Origin: Aspidiotus rigidus
Lineage: Eukaryota > Arthropoda > Insecta > Hemiptera > Diaspididae
DNA: 64,000 nucleotides
Direction: 5' to 3'
NCBI GenBank assembly: GCA_035079385.1
Contig: JAVHKY010000010.1
Location: forward strand, 3,410,001-3,474,000
Made by a program: the position numbers and the translations under genes. The notes under the pieces are model-generated. The model saw only the letters and a program-made list of their open reading frames with translations. It was not told the DNA's origin and did not search any database. Positions 1 to 11,326 of this stretch are shown one piece after another. Each line of letters begins with the position of its first letter. Position 1 is the stretch's first letter.

Positions 1-382
1 AAAGGGATTCTCATTTTTCGACGACTCCATACAGACAAGATAAACGAATTTCATAAAACAACGAAATCTTTCAACGTCTGATTCGTTGGTCTCTTCAATC
101 GCGACTAGATGTTCAACAAACGTGCGTGGCATCTGCATGATTATTTTGACCATACGTACTAAGCGCTGAAATGTGAAAAATCCATTCATTTAATTGAATA
201 GGCCTATAGAGGCGAACCTGACAAGGTAAGTTTGAGAGTAGGTACCTCATTATTAGAACTTTTCAACGAATCTTCATTCCATAAACGTAAGATATTTTCG
301 CAGACACAATCACGATTATGTTCATCTAAGTCAGTTTGCTTCAAAGTTTTTATGAAGCAGTTGCAAGCTACAATAAACAGAT
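1..382 (-). CDS. 3' part of an unidentified multi-exon gene, running off the left edge
   Basis: Two exons can be read on the minus strand. The first, 382 to 246, follows a TTTCAG acceptor, starts in phase 1 and ends at GAG before a GTACCT donor. The second starts at 165 after a TTTCAG acceptor and stays open to the window edge. The frames join in phase 0. The roughly 100 residues visible are helical, with several Cys (residues like CVCENILRLW, then MVKIIMQMPRTFVEHLVAIE), and resemble an alpha-helical repeat protein. I recognise no family, and earlier exons upstream of 382 were not found with confidence. The splice-phase agreement supports a real gene; the function is unknown. Confidence 0.5.
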
Positions 383-2564
383 CTGAAACAAATATTCGCC
401 ATTCACCGGAATTAATCAAGCGTCGTCGGAATTCATTAGAAGAACGACTATAAAATTTGGCTGATCTATTTGAGGGATTTTGAAAAGTTTTGATTCGAAG
501 TTAGCAAACGTCTTATTTGAGAGCATTGAAGGGAAAAAAAATGGAAGGGACATCGAAAAGTTTTATCTCAAGAACAGAGAGATTAATAATACCAGACATC
601 GCGGCCAACAATTGGCTCGAAAAAATTCCGAAGTATGGAAGAAAAGGAAGAGCCCAGAAGGATTTAATACTCTTCAAACAAGTAATTTGAAATTTTTTGG
701 AACTATGACGATAATAACACTATCAAAACACTTTGTTCTCTATGGTTGGGAATCAAGTTATTATTAATTTTGAAGAATATTAAAACTTTCTGAACTTTCA
801 ACTGAGGAGTTATATCATATGTCAAAAGGGCACCCGTTCAAGGTAATTCTTATGGAATGGATACCCTTTTGACAGATAATTCTTCAAATTAGGGCTGAAA
901 AGGAAAATTCACGCCAAACTATCAAAGTTAATCAATGGGGCGTGATTTTTTAATTCTTTCACACTGCTGATAATATCACAACCTCACCTTAATGCTAGGT
1001 TCTGAACAAATAGAAGATTTACATGATTGTCATCTTCCACAAGGGGAAAAAAATTCTCAAATATTTCAAAAACAAAGAAAAAATAAGGATTTGATGTTTA
1101 TATTTATAAATTAGAAGCTTTTCTCTTTCTTACAAGCTTTTACCGTCAAAATTCGTCAAACATTTGATTGAATAAATAGCAAGAATCTCTGACCCTCATG
1201 TAAAAGACACCTTTCTACAGATCGTGTCCTAGTTCAACTAGTACCGTGGTAAGGTGGGAATAAAAAATTTCAACAATTATTATTTGCTCCGTTACTTATC
1301 ACCTGTTTTCAACATGATAATAATAGACTAATTATTATAATGATGTTTTAATTTTTAAAGCTAACTTACATATAACATTCAACTTCCAGAAGTGATGTGT
1401 TAGTGTTACCAAAAAACGGAAAATGGATTCGAAGTAATTTCAACAAGAGATCGAGATACCTGCAGTGTTATCTTATCAATATAAGTAGTGGGATTAGGGA
1501 AGTCCGTTCCACAAAAGTTTGCTGAACATGACGCGGCAAGGCACAGAGAGGTGCACGTGTCGTCGGAGTCACCTCCCAATATAAAACTTGCCGATCTTAT
1601 ATACTCTGTTCACATTAAGGAAGGATAGAAATATGACCTTGAGAACGGAACGGTAGATTAAAATTACCCGGAGCGTTCCGTTCTCGAGGTCATATTTCTA
1701 TCCTTCCTTAATGTGAACAGAGTATACCGTGCTTCAACTAGAACAGCGGCGTCATATTTGACAAACTCTTGTGAAACGAACTTTGTACAATTATTTCTTC
1801 ATGGTAGGATTGGGAATAAATTCTTTTTGAGTCAGATCGTTTTGGTGTATAGCTGTTATTTTTCTTGTTCAATCAGAAGAGAACATGCTGAGAACGAGTT
1901 TCAAGAGAACCTTATCTCTCTCTCCCTTGTAAGAAAAATCGGGTGAAAGTACGATACTAGATGCGAGAAGTAAAGAGAAGTTTCGATTCCGAGTCAAAAT
2001 CCATTGATTGCTAACTTGTAAGAAAGAATTATCTACTTATGCTATTCGTAATCATGAAATCACAAATTCCTCCAATACAGAATAGACGTTAACATTATCT
2101 TAAATCATATCATCATTGATTTTCCAGTGAATCAAAGATGGGAATTTGCAGGAAATAATGAAGAGTGGAAGGGGAGGGTAAAAATGGATGACATAATTCA
2201 TGAGGAATACCTAGCTGTAAAGTTTCACAAATCATATGAATAACAAAAGTCAATCGAGTAGGTATTATTCTCGTCTTCATGGTCCCATGATGACACTTTG
2301 AAGTAACTAAGCTTGCTCATACATTAACTTCGTGAACAATGAATAAGATGGTAAAAATTGCGGACAATGTCAGTTCACAACAGAAATTCGTACCAGCAAA
2401 AGCGACAAGAAGCTTACAAACATAGTATCGGAGTCACAATGAGGGTGCACACGAATACCCGAGTAATTGAAGTCAAAAACAGAGAACGAGTCACGTTGAA
2501 CTTCTGTATTTACGCCGAGTAAATGAATGAAAATAATACTAATTTACAAATTGCCCTGCAGAAG
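383..2564. other. Non-coding stretch between two minus-strand genes
   Basis: About 2.2 kb of AT-rich sequence. Open frames at 480-767 (+) and 1713-1946 (+) have no splice context or recognisable domain, and the second overlaps an arm of the hairpin at 1600-1726. Near 816-872 a short AAAAGGGnnnCCC-type motif recurs in inverted form. Apart from the hairpin I see no supported gene here. Confidence 0.5.
1600..1726. repeat. Near-perfect 53-bp inverted repeat with a 21-bp loop
   Basis: The arms are 1600-1652 and 1674-1726. They are reverse complements with one visible mismatch (CTTGAG in the left arm against CTCGAG in the right), which would be a G-U pair in RNA. The spacer is about 21 bp. A transcript would fold into a 53-bp stem, longer than a typical animal microRNA precursor and nearer to a hairpin siRNA locus or a small foldback element. 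No coding function. Confidence 0.9.
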
Positions 2565-3806
2565 TCACAAAAACCCGCGATCAATCATGTCATTCAAAAT
2601 ATTAGTCACCGCTATTGTTGCTTTTTCGCCGCCAGATTTTGAAGCCTGATCTTCTCTTAATTCAGGCGGAATATCTCCTACGTGATTGTATTCACAGCGC
2701 TTCACATCATCGTTGTCTAACGATATCAAATGAGGGAGGAAAATCGCCGCAATGAAATAAATAAACAGAGCTCTTGTCTTGAATTCGTTTGAAATTGATT
2801 CCTTTGACGGCACATCGACGGAGGAAAACGTGTAGCGAAGTGAAGTGTAATACTCGTCTATCAAATTATCCCAATTTTTATCCCGCATACGCTGATCGGC
2901 GTTCAAATACAAAACCAAAGCCAGATCGAGGGTTGGCGAGGCATATCGCCAATTCGCCAGGTCAACCATCTTGAGATCGATTAACGTTCCATCGTTAGCG
3001 TGGAGGAATAAAACGTTTGTACTGAGATAGTCACCGTGACAAAGGACGTGAATAGGATTCTTCTCATCACCGGCTAAGGCGAATTTCATCGCTTCATCGT
3101 ACACCTCGTTTACAGGTCTATCACGCAGACCTAGTTTCTCAATACGAAGTCGGTAATAAGGATGATTCGCTAAGGATTTGTAGCCTCGACCAGCCATGAC
3201 GGCGAAATAATCTGGATACTGGGGAACGTCATGATGGTGCTGATAAGTTTCATGGCGGCAACGTACGAGCGTATAAAATTTATCAGGATCTCGTTGACGG
3301 GCGAGGTATGAATACGCATGCAATTCGCCCAATTTCCTCATCATCAACTGCAGGTGCTCGAAGTCGAGGAAGGATTTCTTGATCGCAGATCGATAGCCTT
3401 TCGCTTGCAGATCCTCGAAAACCATCACGGCTCTATCGACGTTAAGATTGTACTGGAGCAAACTGTTGTAGTACTTCGGAAATAAGTGACCGATTTTTCG
3501 ATACGTAGAGAAAAAAGGTTCAATCCTAGTGAAAAAGAATGTTTCGTTGAAGAATCCCAATGCGGAGAACTCTTTCAAGACCACACGTTCGAGTGAGAGT
3601 TTAAGGAACAGGTACTCCGAATAATGATTCTTGCCGTCACGCTCCAGAACGAGGCGACCAGATCGATGGGACGATTGGAAATTGGTGAACGAATCATTAC
3701 TTTTGTCTTTACTTTCTTCAAAAGATGAAAAAATGCAATTTTGACCCAACAAGTCTGCGCGAGTGGCGACGAGATTTCGTAAAACGCAGTCAATTAACGT
3801 TTCCAT
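2565..3806 (-). CDS. EcKinase/CHK kinase-like protein (ecdysteroid kinase-like family)
   Basis: A single-exon frame encoding about 413 residues if started at the METL methionine (3806), the usual size for insect EcKinase-like proteins (PF02958, DUF1679/CHK group). The frame is open upstream to 3896, but the extra 30 residues do not look like the family, so I prefer 3806. Family signs are the ATP-lobe pattern (LVFED-like 'MVFEDLQAKGY'), the Brenner catalytic motif HGDYLSTN (His-Gly-Asp near 3038-3030), and the later LKMVDLANWRYASPTLDL block, where most members have a DFQ-like metal-binding triad; here it reads DLA. Members are proposed to phosphorylate small molecules such as ecdysteroids or detoxification intermediates. 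The substrate cannot be told from sequence. Only GAAACG-type codon use typical of the neighbours is seen. Confidence 0.85.
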   Translation of the reverse strand: METLIDCVLRNLVATRADLLGQNCIFSSFEESKDKSNDSFTNFQSSHRSGRLVLERDGKNHYSEYLFLKLSLERVVLKEFSALGFFNETFFFTRIEPFFSTYRKIGHLFPKYYNSLLQYNLNVDRAVMVFEDLQAKGYRSAIKKSFLDFEHLQLMMRKLGELHAYSYLARQRDPDKFYTLVRCRHETYQHHHDVPQYPDYFAVMAGRGYKSLANHPYYRLRIEKLGLRDRPVNEVYDEAMKFALAGDEKNPIHVLCHGDYLSTNVLFLHANDGTLIDLKMVDLANWRYASPTLDLALVLYLNADQRMRDKNWDNLIDEYYTSLRYTFSSVDVPSKESISNEFKTRALFIYFIAAIFLPHLISLDNDDVKRCEYNHVGDIPPELREDQASKSGGEKATIAVTNILNDMIDRGFL

Positions 3807-4847
3807 CACATTGGCGCGAAAAAAATACGAGTGAAATTCACAAAATACTGAATGCCGAGTTCCGTACGCTTCGTACATTCTTTGTGAGCGCGCCACAACT
3901 CCGACAGGTGAAAAATTATAATTTTGTTTTCATGAGAGACTTGATTAGTTCACTTAGGTTCGCCTTCGTCCGAGAGGTACAGAACTTCACACACGTAGGA
4001 TTATCCACGCTCATTTCACTCTAACAATAATTACGAATGCAAATTTTGAATTAGGTAAACGTGATTATTTTAAATTGGTTTAAAAAAATTACGTAGCTAA
4101 TGTTCGCCACATTTTTACGAAAGGTTAAGTGAATTTAAAGGAACTGAAAAACGACCACAAACTACCAGCTTGATCTGCAATTCGTAACTCAATAACCCTC
4201 CTTGCTACACAGATTTTAAAAACACGCAGGGCTGAAGAAATGCAGCTCTTTTATGCGGCTTCGAAATGTCATAAGAACGAATCGATAGATCTGCTGATTA
4301 CATCTTATGCACCATATTAGGCAGTAAAGAACAGTAAAATGCATCTAAACCGTAAAATATTTTAGAAATTTTAAAAACTCTCATAATAAATGACCGTATT
4401 GTCTGTTTTCTAGACAGATTTCAGAATACACGTGACACTAATACGAAAACAAGTTTGTCCTAGGAATCTGTAACTATGTCTACCATCGTGGTGCACAAAA
4501 ACAAAAATGGAGAAGGACAGAGAGAGTTCTTGGGCTCCGAACATGTAGAGGAGGAGGAGGGGGAAGGAGACTCGCAAAAATGTCACAGTTTTCTACACGG
4601 ATAATCTTTCTCATTTTAGTTTTAAAATTAACAATAACAGTAATAGTTTGTCACGAAAGTTGTACTCATGAACAAGTTTTTCAACTTCCATTGTTTTTCT
4701 TCATGGAGGGCAGGAGGGAGGAGAGTCAGCTACCTAGACACCCAAGTCCACACGCAGAGAATCGAGACAAATTTTAATTCTATTACATGCAATTCTCACG
4801 TCCGATGATGCCTTCAATCATGTGTATAAATTTACCAATTTTTAGAG
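3807..4847. other. Intergenic stretch
   Basis: About 1 kb between the kinase start and the focadhesin stop. It contains a GGAGGAGGAGGGGGAAGGAGA purine run near 4550 and a 65-residue open frame at 4580-4777 with a hydrophobic N-terminus. No splice context, RNA gene or domain is recognisable. The kinase promoter should lie at its left end, since that gene is read leftwards from 3806. Confidence 0.45.
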
Positions 4848-7800
4848 TCACTTCAACAATTTACGAAGGATGCAGACCATTGAATGCTCTGTAGAGAAAG
4901 TTTTAATGAAAACGAAGTATATTTACCATCCCTGTCATTATGTAATTCTTCAGATACGAGGGCCACAGCTGAGGTGACAATATCAGCAAATATTGGAGGA
5001 GATACGGTGCCGCATGCTTTTGGTAACACGTTCAACACCAGTTTTATCTCTTCGAACTACAAAACAGAAAACCCGACCGTTACAAGCTACCGTACACCTT
5101 TATCTTACCTAGTTGCAAGTTGTACGCACTCACATTACGGGCGGACAAGTCGACAGATTTCATGTAATTTTCTATCCCTTTTCTCGCCGAAACCGAACTA
5201 CCACTTTGTTTGGCATAAAACTGCAAGATCAGCTTCGTCAACTCCTTATTATCCGGGTATTTCGTCAGGAAATGATCCAAAAAAGTCCAATTGAAAAGTG
5301 GTAACTGCGTTACAGACTCGTCGTTCAGAATGACGAGGCATAGAATCACCGACCGTAATTCGTTCACCGAACAAGGAACGTTTCTGACAAAAAGTTTTTT
5401 CAAGAATTTTACAATAGCTTTAAAAATACTTTTGTCCGGTAGAAACGAAACATCTTGCGGTTCACCGCGAATGGAACGTTGAAAGGAACGACCCAGGTGG
5501 CATACTTCTGTTTGCAACCACAAGGAGATCATTCCACAGACTTCAATTTTTATATCTTCGCGTACTTTTTGAAGGTAGTTTATCCAAACGTACCCTGATG
5601 ACGAAAATCACGCAAATACATCGAATTTACCCGAGCAATCAATAATGCGCAAAGAATACACATACCTGGAACGTAAGCGAGTGACATATCTACCGAATTG
5701 GATGGTTTTATATCTTTCCGCAAAGCGTTTGGTATAACGCTCAAAGGCATTAAAGCGACATCGAATTTCGATAAAGCTCTATAACATAAAAGTTTCTCTA
5801 TAATAACTACAGAACCTAAGTGAACAGCGTTTTTTCCCACCTTAGTGCGGCAACAGCTATCTGCTCGGATCGATTTACAGTGATTAAATGCCACATTGTT
5901 TCCAGAGCTGTAATTATTGTAGGCCAGTGTTGATCAACTGTCGTCTCTCTTACTTGAACGAATATCATTTCTACAAGCAGACACAATCTAAAAGAAAAAA
6001 AGCTCAATCGTATTCAATTCAAACCATAGCAGTACGGTGTCGCAAGGTCGCAAATCATTATACACTCACTTCTCGATAACTTTAGGCCTCTTATCCTCGA
6101 ACATACGTTGATACGACAGCTCTTTGTATACAGTTAGAACGTTCACTACTCCAGCCTCACATAGCTTCAATATCGCTTCTAGAGCCTCAACGAGTGGCAA
6201 ACAATTGTGAACTTCGGTACATCTGTTCATAATGTCGGATAATAATGGAACCCATTCCTTTCCATACCTCACGGGCCTAAATTGTTTTTATCAGTTTTAT
6301 AGTAAATGATCCTTTATTGCTGCAATTGTTGAAGCGTTATCTTACTCAAGAGTGCAAATTTCCCGTATCGCATGCGCTACAATCACATCCTTCTCCCAGT
6401 CTATGTCAGGTGAGATTACTTTATGTTTTTGTATCTGCTCGCTCAAGTAGGGATAGCACCGTTTTTCTATTTTCCACAACTCTAAATACAGCTGGATAGA
6501 GACTTGATCGAGAACAGGCTTCTTCGATGACGCTAGAGCGTTTAGCGTCGTTAACACCGGTGAAATGTTATCCTACAACATAAAAAGGCGAGGAACTTTA
6601 TAGGCTTATAGAATAGATCTCAAAAGACCGGTATAATTAGAAACAAGAGTCGTCACAAGAAGCATGGAGCATTTTCAACGACTTCACGGCTTACTCTGTC
6701 AATAGTCGTTAAGGGCAGACTATACGTGAGTATCAACTGCAAATCCGGAAACGATGTTTTTGAAAGCAAGAACAAGATCACAGGGAGCTGGACATTGGCA
6801 TTCGTCTTCATTAGAATACGCAAAACCGATTTTTGTACAAACACATCATCAACAGTTAGCAAAATTCCATTTAAAAATAAACTCATCGTGTAATTTTCCT
6901 TAATATCTTCCTTATCTAAAGGAAATCTATCGAGTAATTGTACCACACTGGCAGGTGAACTACTTTTTAATTTTCTATAATGGTAAAAGTTGAAGATATT
7001 AGAAGTAATACGCACATTGAGACCTGTTTTGAGATTGAATAGTACAACACTAACTTTATTAATGTAAACGCCCAGTAGCTATTACTGTTCGACGCAATAT
7101 AACGTTGAAACATTCTGTCCTCGGACAGTGTCTGTAGATATCCTTCTCGACAATACTTCCCATGAGACTTCTCGGCAACTTCGAAAAGCGAATCAGACGC
7201 TACATGTACGTTACAAAGAATTGATAGTGGTTGAATCAACCAAGGAAGTAGAGCAGCAATGACAATCCAAACGACAGTTACATCACTAAAACCATTCGTC
7301 TGGATTATTTCGACACCTGAAACAACAACTAGAAATGAAAAACTGTGTACACCCTTGGACAAACGAAGAAGGAAGAGAGACCTACAACAATGAACGAAAT
7401 TATGCAAATATCTGATTGGACACAAATGAAATATTCGAGAGAAATGCATCAATACTAGATCAGCAGACGCTGGATATTTTTTCAGTAGTTTTTTGGTCAA
7501 TTTTAGACAGAAGTCAGGTTGATAACCATGTACAGCCAAGTTGCAAGAAACAGACGCTAGGACGAGGCATAAAATATTTCCTAGATTGTTTTCTTCGATT
7601 AGGTTTTCGTGTTGCACTAAATTGGTAACAAAGTACGAAATGTCGAGAATCGCTTGACTATCATCAATCTAAAAGCGTACAAAAAATATTATATTAAATA
7701 TAGTAATCTAATCGAGAGGAAGAGCGATAATTATTCATAAATCATAATATTACCCTTAACCAGAGTAAAGTAACAAGAAAAAATTCCAAGTTCAACGTTG

Positions 7801-8663
7801 CATTAGTGACTAAATAATTCCATAGTTCGTGCTTACAACACGTGTTGACTATTCGCTTCGGAGACCATAAACCGTAAACGAACACGGGCTTCAATAGGTC
7901 AAAGGCAGAAGTTTGTCTGCAAACGAAAATATTCAAAAATCAAGTAAGGGTAAGGGAAAGTTCAAAATCCTAATCAGGGAAATACGTACGATACATCAAA
8001 TATCAATTGTAATTGTAATTCAACGAGAGGCCAGTTTTCCACATCTTGTTTGAGTAATAGAATTAGAGGATGCTGCAAAAGATCCCAGGAAACGGATTTT
8101 GCCGATGATTTACTCTGAATACTCATCAACATTAGATCGGTAATTCCTTTTGCGAGACCAGTAATATTTCTGAATAATAACAACTACGTTATTATAGGTA
8201 TACCACCATTTAGTGTCTCGTTTTGCACGACGCTATTCCTACTTGGTTGATTGTAAAGATGCAACAAAGAATGACATAGCTTGAGTTAACGATAGATTGG
8301 TAAATTTAACCAAATCGACAATGGATTCGCAAGCTATCAGAGCCGTGGCGCTATCTTCGTGACAGCAAAACTGCCGGTATGGTTGAAGATCATCATTCTA
8401 AATTTCGAAAAGAATACAGCTACATGAATATTTCGTGGGCTATTCATAATTCATAAGACTGGTCATCGTCAATTAATCAAACCTTCGAATCTTTCTTTTT
8501 ATCAAGCACTTTTTTCTTCAACAAATCCAGTTGTTTCGTTAAGTTCTACAAAGAAGGAAAATACAACATATTTATATAACAATCAAGATGATGACAGAGA
8601 GCAGGTAGCAAATGATAGTCTACATACCACTGTTTTAAAAACTGAATTTACGTTTATCTCCAT
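4848..8663 (-). CDS. FOCAD: Focadhesin-like protein (DUF3730, HEAT/ARM-like repeats), apparently about half length
   Basis: Fifteen exons on the minus strand, all with GT-AG borders and consistent phase: 8663-8628, 8545-8483, 8397-8243, 8169-7990, 7916-7754, 7668-7386, 7316-7055, 6974-6695, 6572-6346, 6276-6070, 5987-5841, 5778-5666, 5594-5134, 5056-4927, 4888-4848. They give about 915 residues. Alignment by eye to remembered vertebrate focadhesin is clear in several blocks: the early HPLILLLKQD segment, LELWKIEKRCYPYLSEQI, then AIREICTLE joined to RYGKEW, and the VPGY join at 5666/5594. Within exon 13 the match then seems to jump several hundred residues to a later block starting near SFLPDKS. 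The last 300 or so residues of the vertebrate protein are absent. In vertebrates focadhesin stabilises the SKI mRNA-surveillance complex. If the 4927 donor is not used, a stop still follows at 4853. Confidence 0.85.
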
Positions 8664-9355
8664 TTTTTAAGCGGTAGTTGGTTAAAGGAAGCGAATTGAA
8701 GGAAGACTATACCGGTTTATCTTTACCATAATATTTTTACCATTACTCCATTTCACATTGATGTTCTTGATGAGAACTTGATGAGGATCAATACAAGTAG
8801 TAGTCAGCATTGATATTTTCGCTAGATTGAATCGAATTTGAGTTGAAATTTGAAAATTCAAATATTCTGACCGAGATTAGAAATTTCCCGCTTTGTACTT
8901 TTCTAACAGATTACATTAAAAAGTTGAACTGATAAAAGATTGTTTTCCTCTTTCGTGTCGCTTGTGGTGTCGGTGGTGATGGTGCGCTGCGGTCGCGATT
9001 TGTAGCGAATCAGGCGCCCGAATCAGTAATGTGAATAATATTTCGTTCACGTTCAGAGAAAACACTGCACCGTCTCGTTCATATTCGTCCGAAATCGTTC
9101 TTTGCGAATCTTGCAATTTTCTCACTGATAAGGATAAACCAAACGAAATTGTGATAATGCCAGGACAATGATAAACGCTTCTGAAGAACAATAATATTAG
9201 TTTAGAGTAGATGAGAAAGAAGGAAAGAAAAAGAAAAGACAGCAGAAGATCATCTTCAATTACGGTAGTACCAAATTCTTCAATTTAAGCCATAACATGT
9301 CACATCTGTATTATGAATCCTGAGCTACATTCCATCGTGAACTGCTGACCGCAAC
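8664..9355. promoter_or_regulatory. Head-to-head promoter region between focadhesin (-) and the ACAD9-like gene (+)
   Basis: The two start codons diverge and lie 692 bp apart, so this region should hold both promoters. Its most GC-rich part is near 8950-9010 (GGTGTCGGTGGTGATGG-like). An open frame on the minus strand (9191-8916) has low-complexity His-rich content and no splice support, so I treat it as untranslated. No TATA box is convincing. Confidence 0.45.
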
Positions 9356-11326
9356 ATGATAATTTTACGGAATTCTAATCGTTTACAGCATGGTAAGACT
9401 TTCTGCTGGAATACAACTAAAAGATACCTGGCCAAACATCACGGTTTTGCAGCATCATTAGCGTTAAAGGATGAAGAATCAACGCAGTTATCCACGAAGT
9501 ACGAAAGATTATCTCGACTACCGGCAAAACTTCCTTTCGTTAAAAGCTTATTTCACGGAAAATTTGATACGGACATGCTTGCGTTTCCTGAATTTTTGGA
9601 TGCAGACCGGCTGAAATTACTTGATGAAAATGTGGCTGTAGTTCGTAAAATGTGCTCGGAAGAAGTATTTTCGAAAGAAATTGACGAATCACGCGTCATA
9701 CCGGAGAATGTGATCAAAAAATTGAAGCAATTAAGGATGTTCGGTCTGTCCGCGAAACGTGCTTCAGGGGGAGCTGAATTCACCAATACAGAGCGTGCGA
9801 GAATGTATGAAATATTATCTGTCGATCCGAATATTCCCGCAATGTTGTTCAATCAAGAAACCCTAGGACATAAATTGATATCGAGGTATGGCGACGATTT
9901 CCAACAGGAAAAGTATTATAAGAAATTGATTGCCGGCGATTTATTTTCTGCTGTTTGTTTCGGAGAATACGAAGCCGGCTCCGACGCCTCTCACTTCGAA
10001 ACTCATGCTCTCAGAGTTGGCGAGGATTGGATGCTGACTGGTAACAAAGTGTGGGTAATGAACGCTGATAAGGCAGATTTATTTATTGTGTTTGCTAAAA
10101 TAAGATTAGTTACGGAAGAAGATAAGGTGAATATTTACTATGGAGCCGATGGTGAGGAACATATAATTCCTGAAGACATTGGTGTATTTTTAGTGGAAAA
10201 AGGGCCTAATATTTCTCTAGGCCCACGAAAAGTTACGAGTGGTTTAAGAGGAGTCTCCTTTCACGATGTGAAGTTTGAGGATACGGTGATACCAAATTCG
10301 CATTTGTTATCGAATATAAAGCAAGGTTACCAGATTGTAAAAGACTTCATGACTGAAGATCGATTTCTTTTTGGAGCATTTCCTTTGGGAATTCTAAAAA
10401 TGGCGCAAGAAGATATTACTGAATATTCTATTCGAAGAAAGTTACATGGTGCCAATTTGTACAGCTATGGTATGGCCCAGTCAAAGATGTCCAAAGTCGT
10501 AGTGGCCACTTATGCTATCGAAAGTTTGTTGTACTATACTGCTGGTATAATTGATATGTACGACGGTCAAGATACTGAAGTGGAAAGCGCCATAGTCAAG
10601 GTTTTCAGTAGTGAAATGGGATTTGAAGTATTGAATGACGCAATTCTGATGATGGGAAGTAACGCTCTTTTAGAAACTTCGCCTTTCTATCGTTACTTCA
10701 GAGATATGCGATTCATGGCTTTATTAGATGCTCCTAATGATATGTACAAATGTCTGATAGCCTTAAACGGTCTCCAATATGTATCAAATGAATACGCCGA
10801 CGCTATTGTTAAAAATCGTAATCCGTTATTTTATCCTATTCAAAATATAAAGAATTTTCTAAGTATTAAAACTATGAATATCGAAGAGGAGAATCCTGTA
10901 TTACACTTGAAGTTAAAAGAATTCCTACATCCTTCTTTGCAATACGTGGCTAACGAAATAGAGCTCTGTGTTATAAAATTTGAGCATGCAGTGAAGTCAG
11001 TTTTGAGTAGAGTCGGCCCTCTATCGGTTAACGATCAATTTATTTTAAAAAGATTGGCGGACTGTGTGATATCAATTTATGCAATGGTAGCAGTGACTAG
11101 TCGTGCGTCAAGATCCTACTGTATCGGTTACAGGAATGCTGACGAAGAAATGATTATAGCCGAAACTTTTGTCAGAGATGAAACGGCGAAATTTAAATAC
11201 ATCGTCGACGGTCTTATCCACGGAGAATATTACTGCACTGATGGAAACAGTAAATTGATAGCTGGTAAAAGTGTTCGGAGTAGCGGTTACTTTCTAGAAC
11301 AACCTTTAAAGTTGAATGATTGCTGA
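9356..11326 (+). CDS. ACAD9-like acyl-CoA dehydrogenase family protein with an altered active site
   Basis: An uninterrupted 656-codon frame matching the ACAD9/VLCAD branch of the acyl-CoA dehydrogenases from end to end. It has a basic mitochondrial-type N-terminus, the PFVKSLFHGKF segment, the flavin-binding region with GSDAS near residue 208, the KVFSSEMGFEVLNDAI block, and a C-terminal ACAD9-type extension (RASRSYCIGYRNADEE). At the catalytic position, where the family has FEGTNE with the base Glu, this protein has LDAPND (Asp near residue 458). The usual TEPASGSD is EYEAGSD, and the FAD-contacting RKQF region is changed (RKLHGANLYSYG). ACAD9 is known as a complex I assembly factor that can act without dehydrogenase activity, so an assembly role is plausible. 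The gene has no introns although its neighbours have many, and AATAAA follows the stop directly (11326), so it may be an old retrocopy. Confidence 0.85.
   Translation: MIILRNSNRLQHGKTFCWNTTKRYLAKHHGFAASLALKDEESTQLSTKYERLSRLPAKLPFVKSLFHGKFDTDMLAFPEFLDADRLKLLDENVAVVRKMCSEEVFSKEIDESRVIPENVIKKLKQLRMFGLSAKRASGGAEFTNTERARMYEILSVDPNIPAMLFNQETLGHKLISRYGDDFQQEKYYKKLIAGDLFSAVCFGEYEAGSDASHFETHALRVGEDWMLTGNKVWVMNADKADLFIVFAKIRLVTEEDKVNIYYGADGEEHIIPEDIGVFLVEKGPNISLGPRKVTSGLRGVSFHDVKFEDTVIPNSHLLSNIKQGYQIVKDFMTEDRFLFGAFPLGILKMAQEDITEYSIRRKLHGANLYSYGMAQSKMSKVVVATYAIESLLYYTAGIIDMYDGQDTEVESAIVKVFSSEMGFEVLNDAILMMGSNALLETSPFYRYFRDMRFMALLDAPNDMYKCLIALNGLQYVSNEYADAIVKNRNPLFYPIQNIKNFLSIKTMNIEEENPVLHLKLKEFLHPSLQYVANEIELCVIKFEHAVKSVLSRVGPLSVNDQFILKRLADCVISIYAMVAVTSRASRSYCIGYRNADEEMIIAETFVRDETAKFKYIVDGLIHGEYYCTDGNSKLIAGKSVRSSGYFLEQPLKLNDC

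Noticed and set aside
480..767. 95-codon plus-strand frame near the left edge
   Set aside because: No recognisable domain or splice partner; composition matches the AT-rich background.
4580..4777. 65-codon frame with a signal-peptide-like start
   Set aside because: Single short frame in AT-rich intergenic DNA, with no splice context, no poly(A) signal and low-complexity ending.
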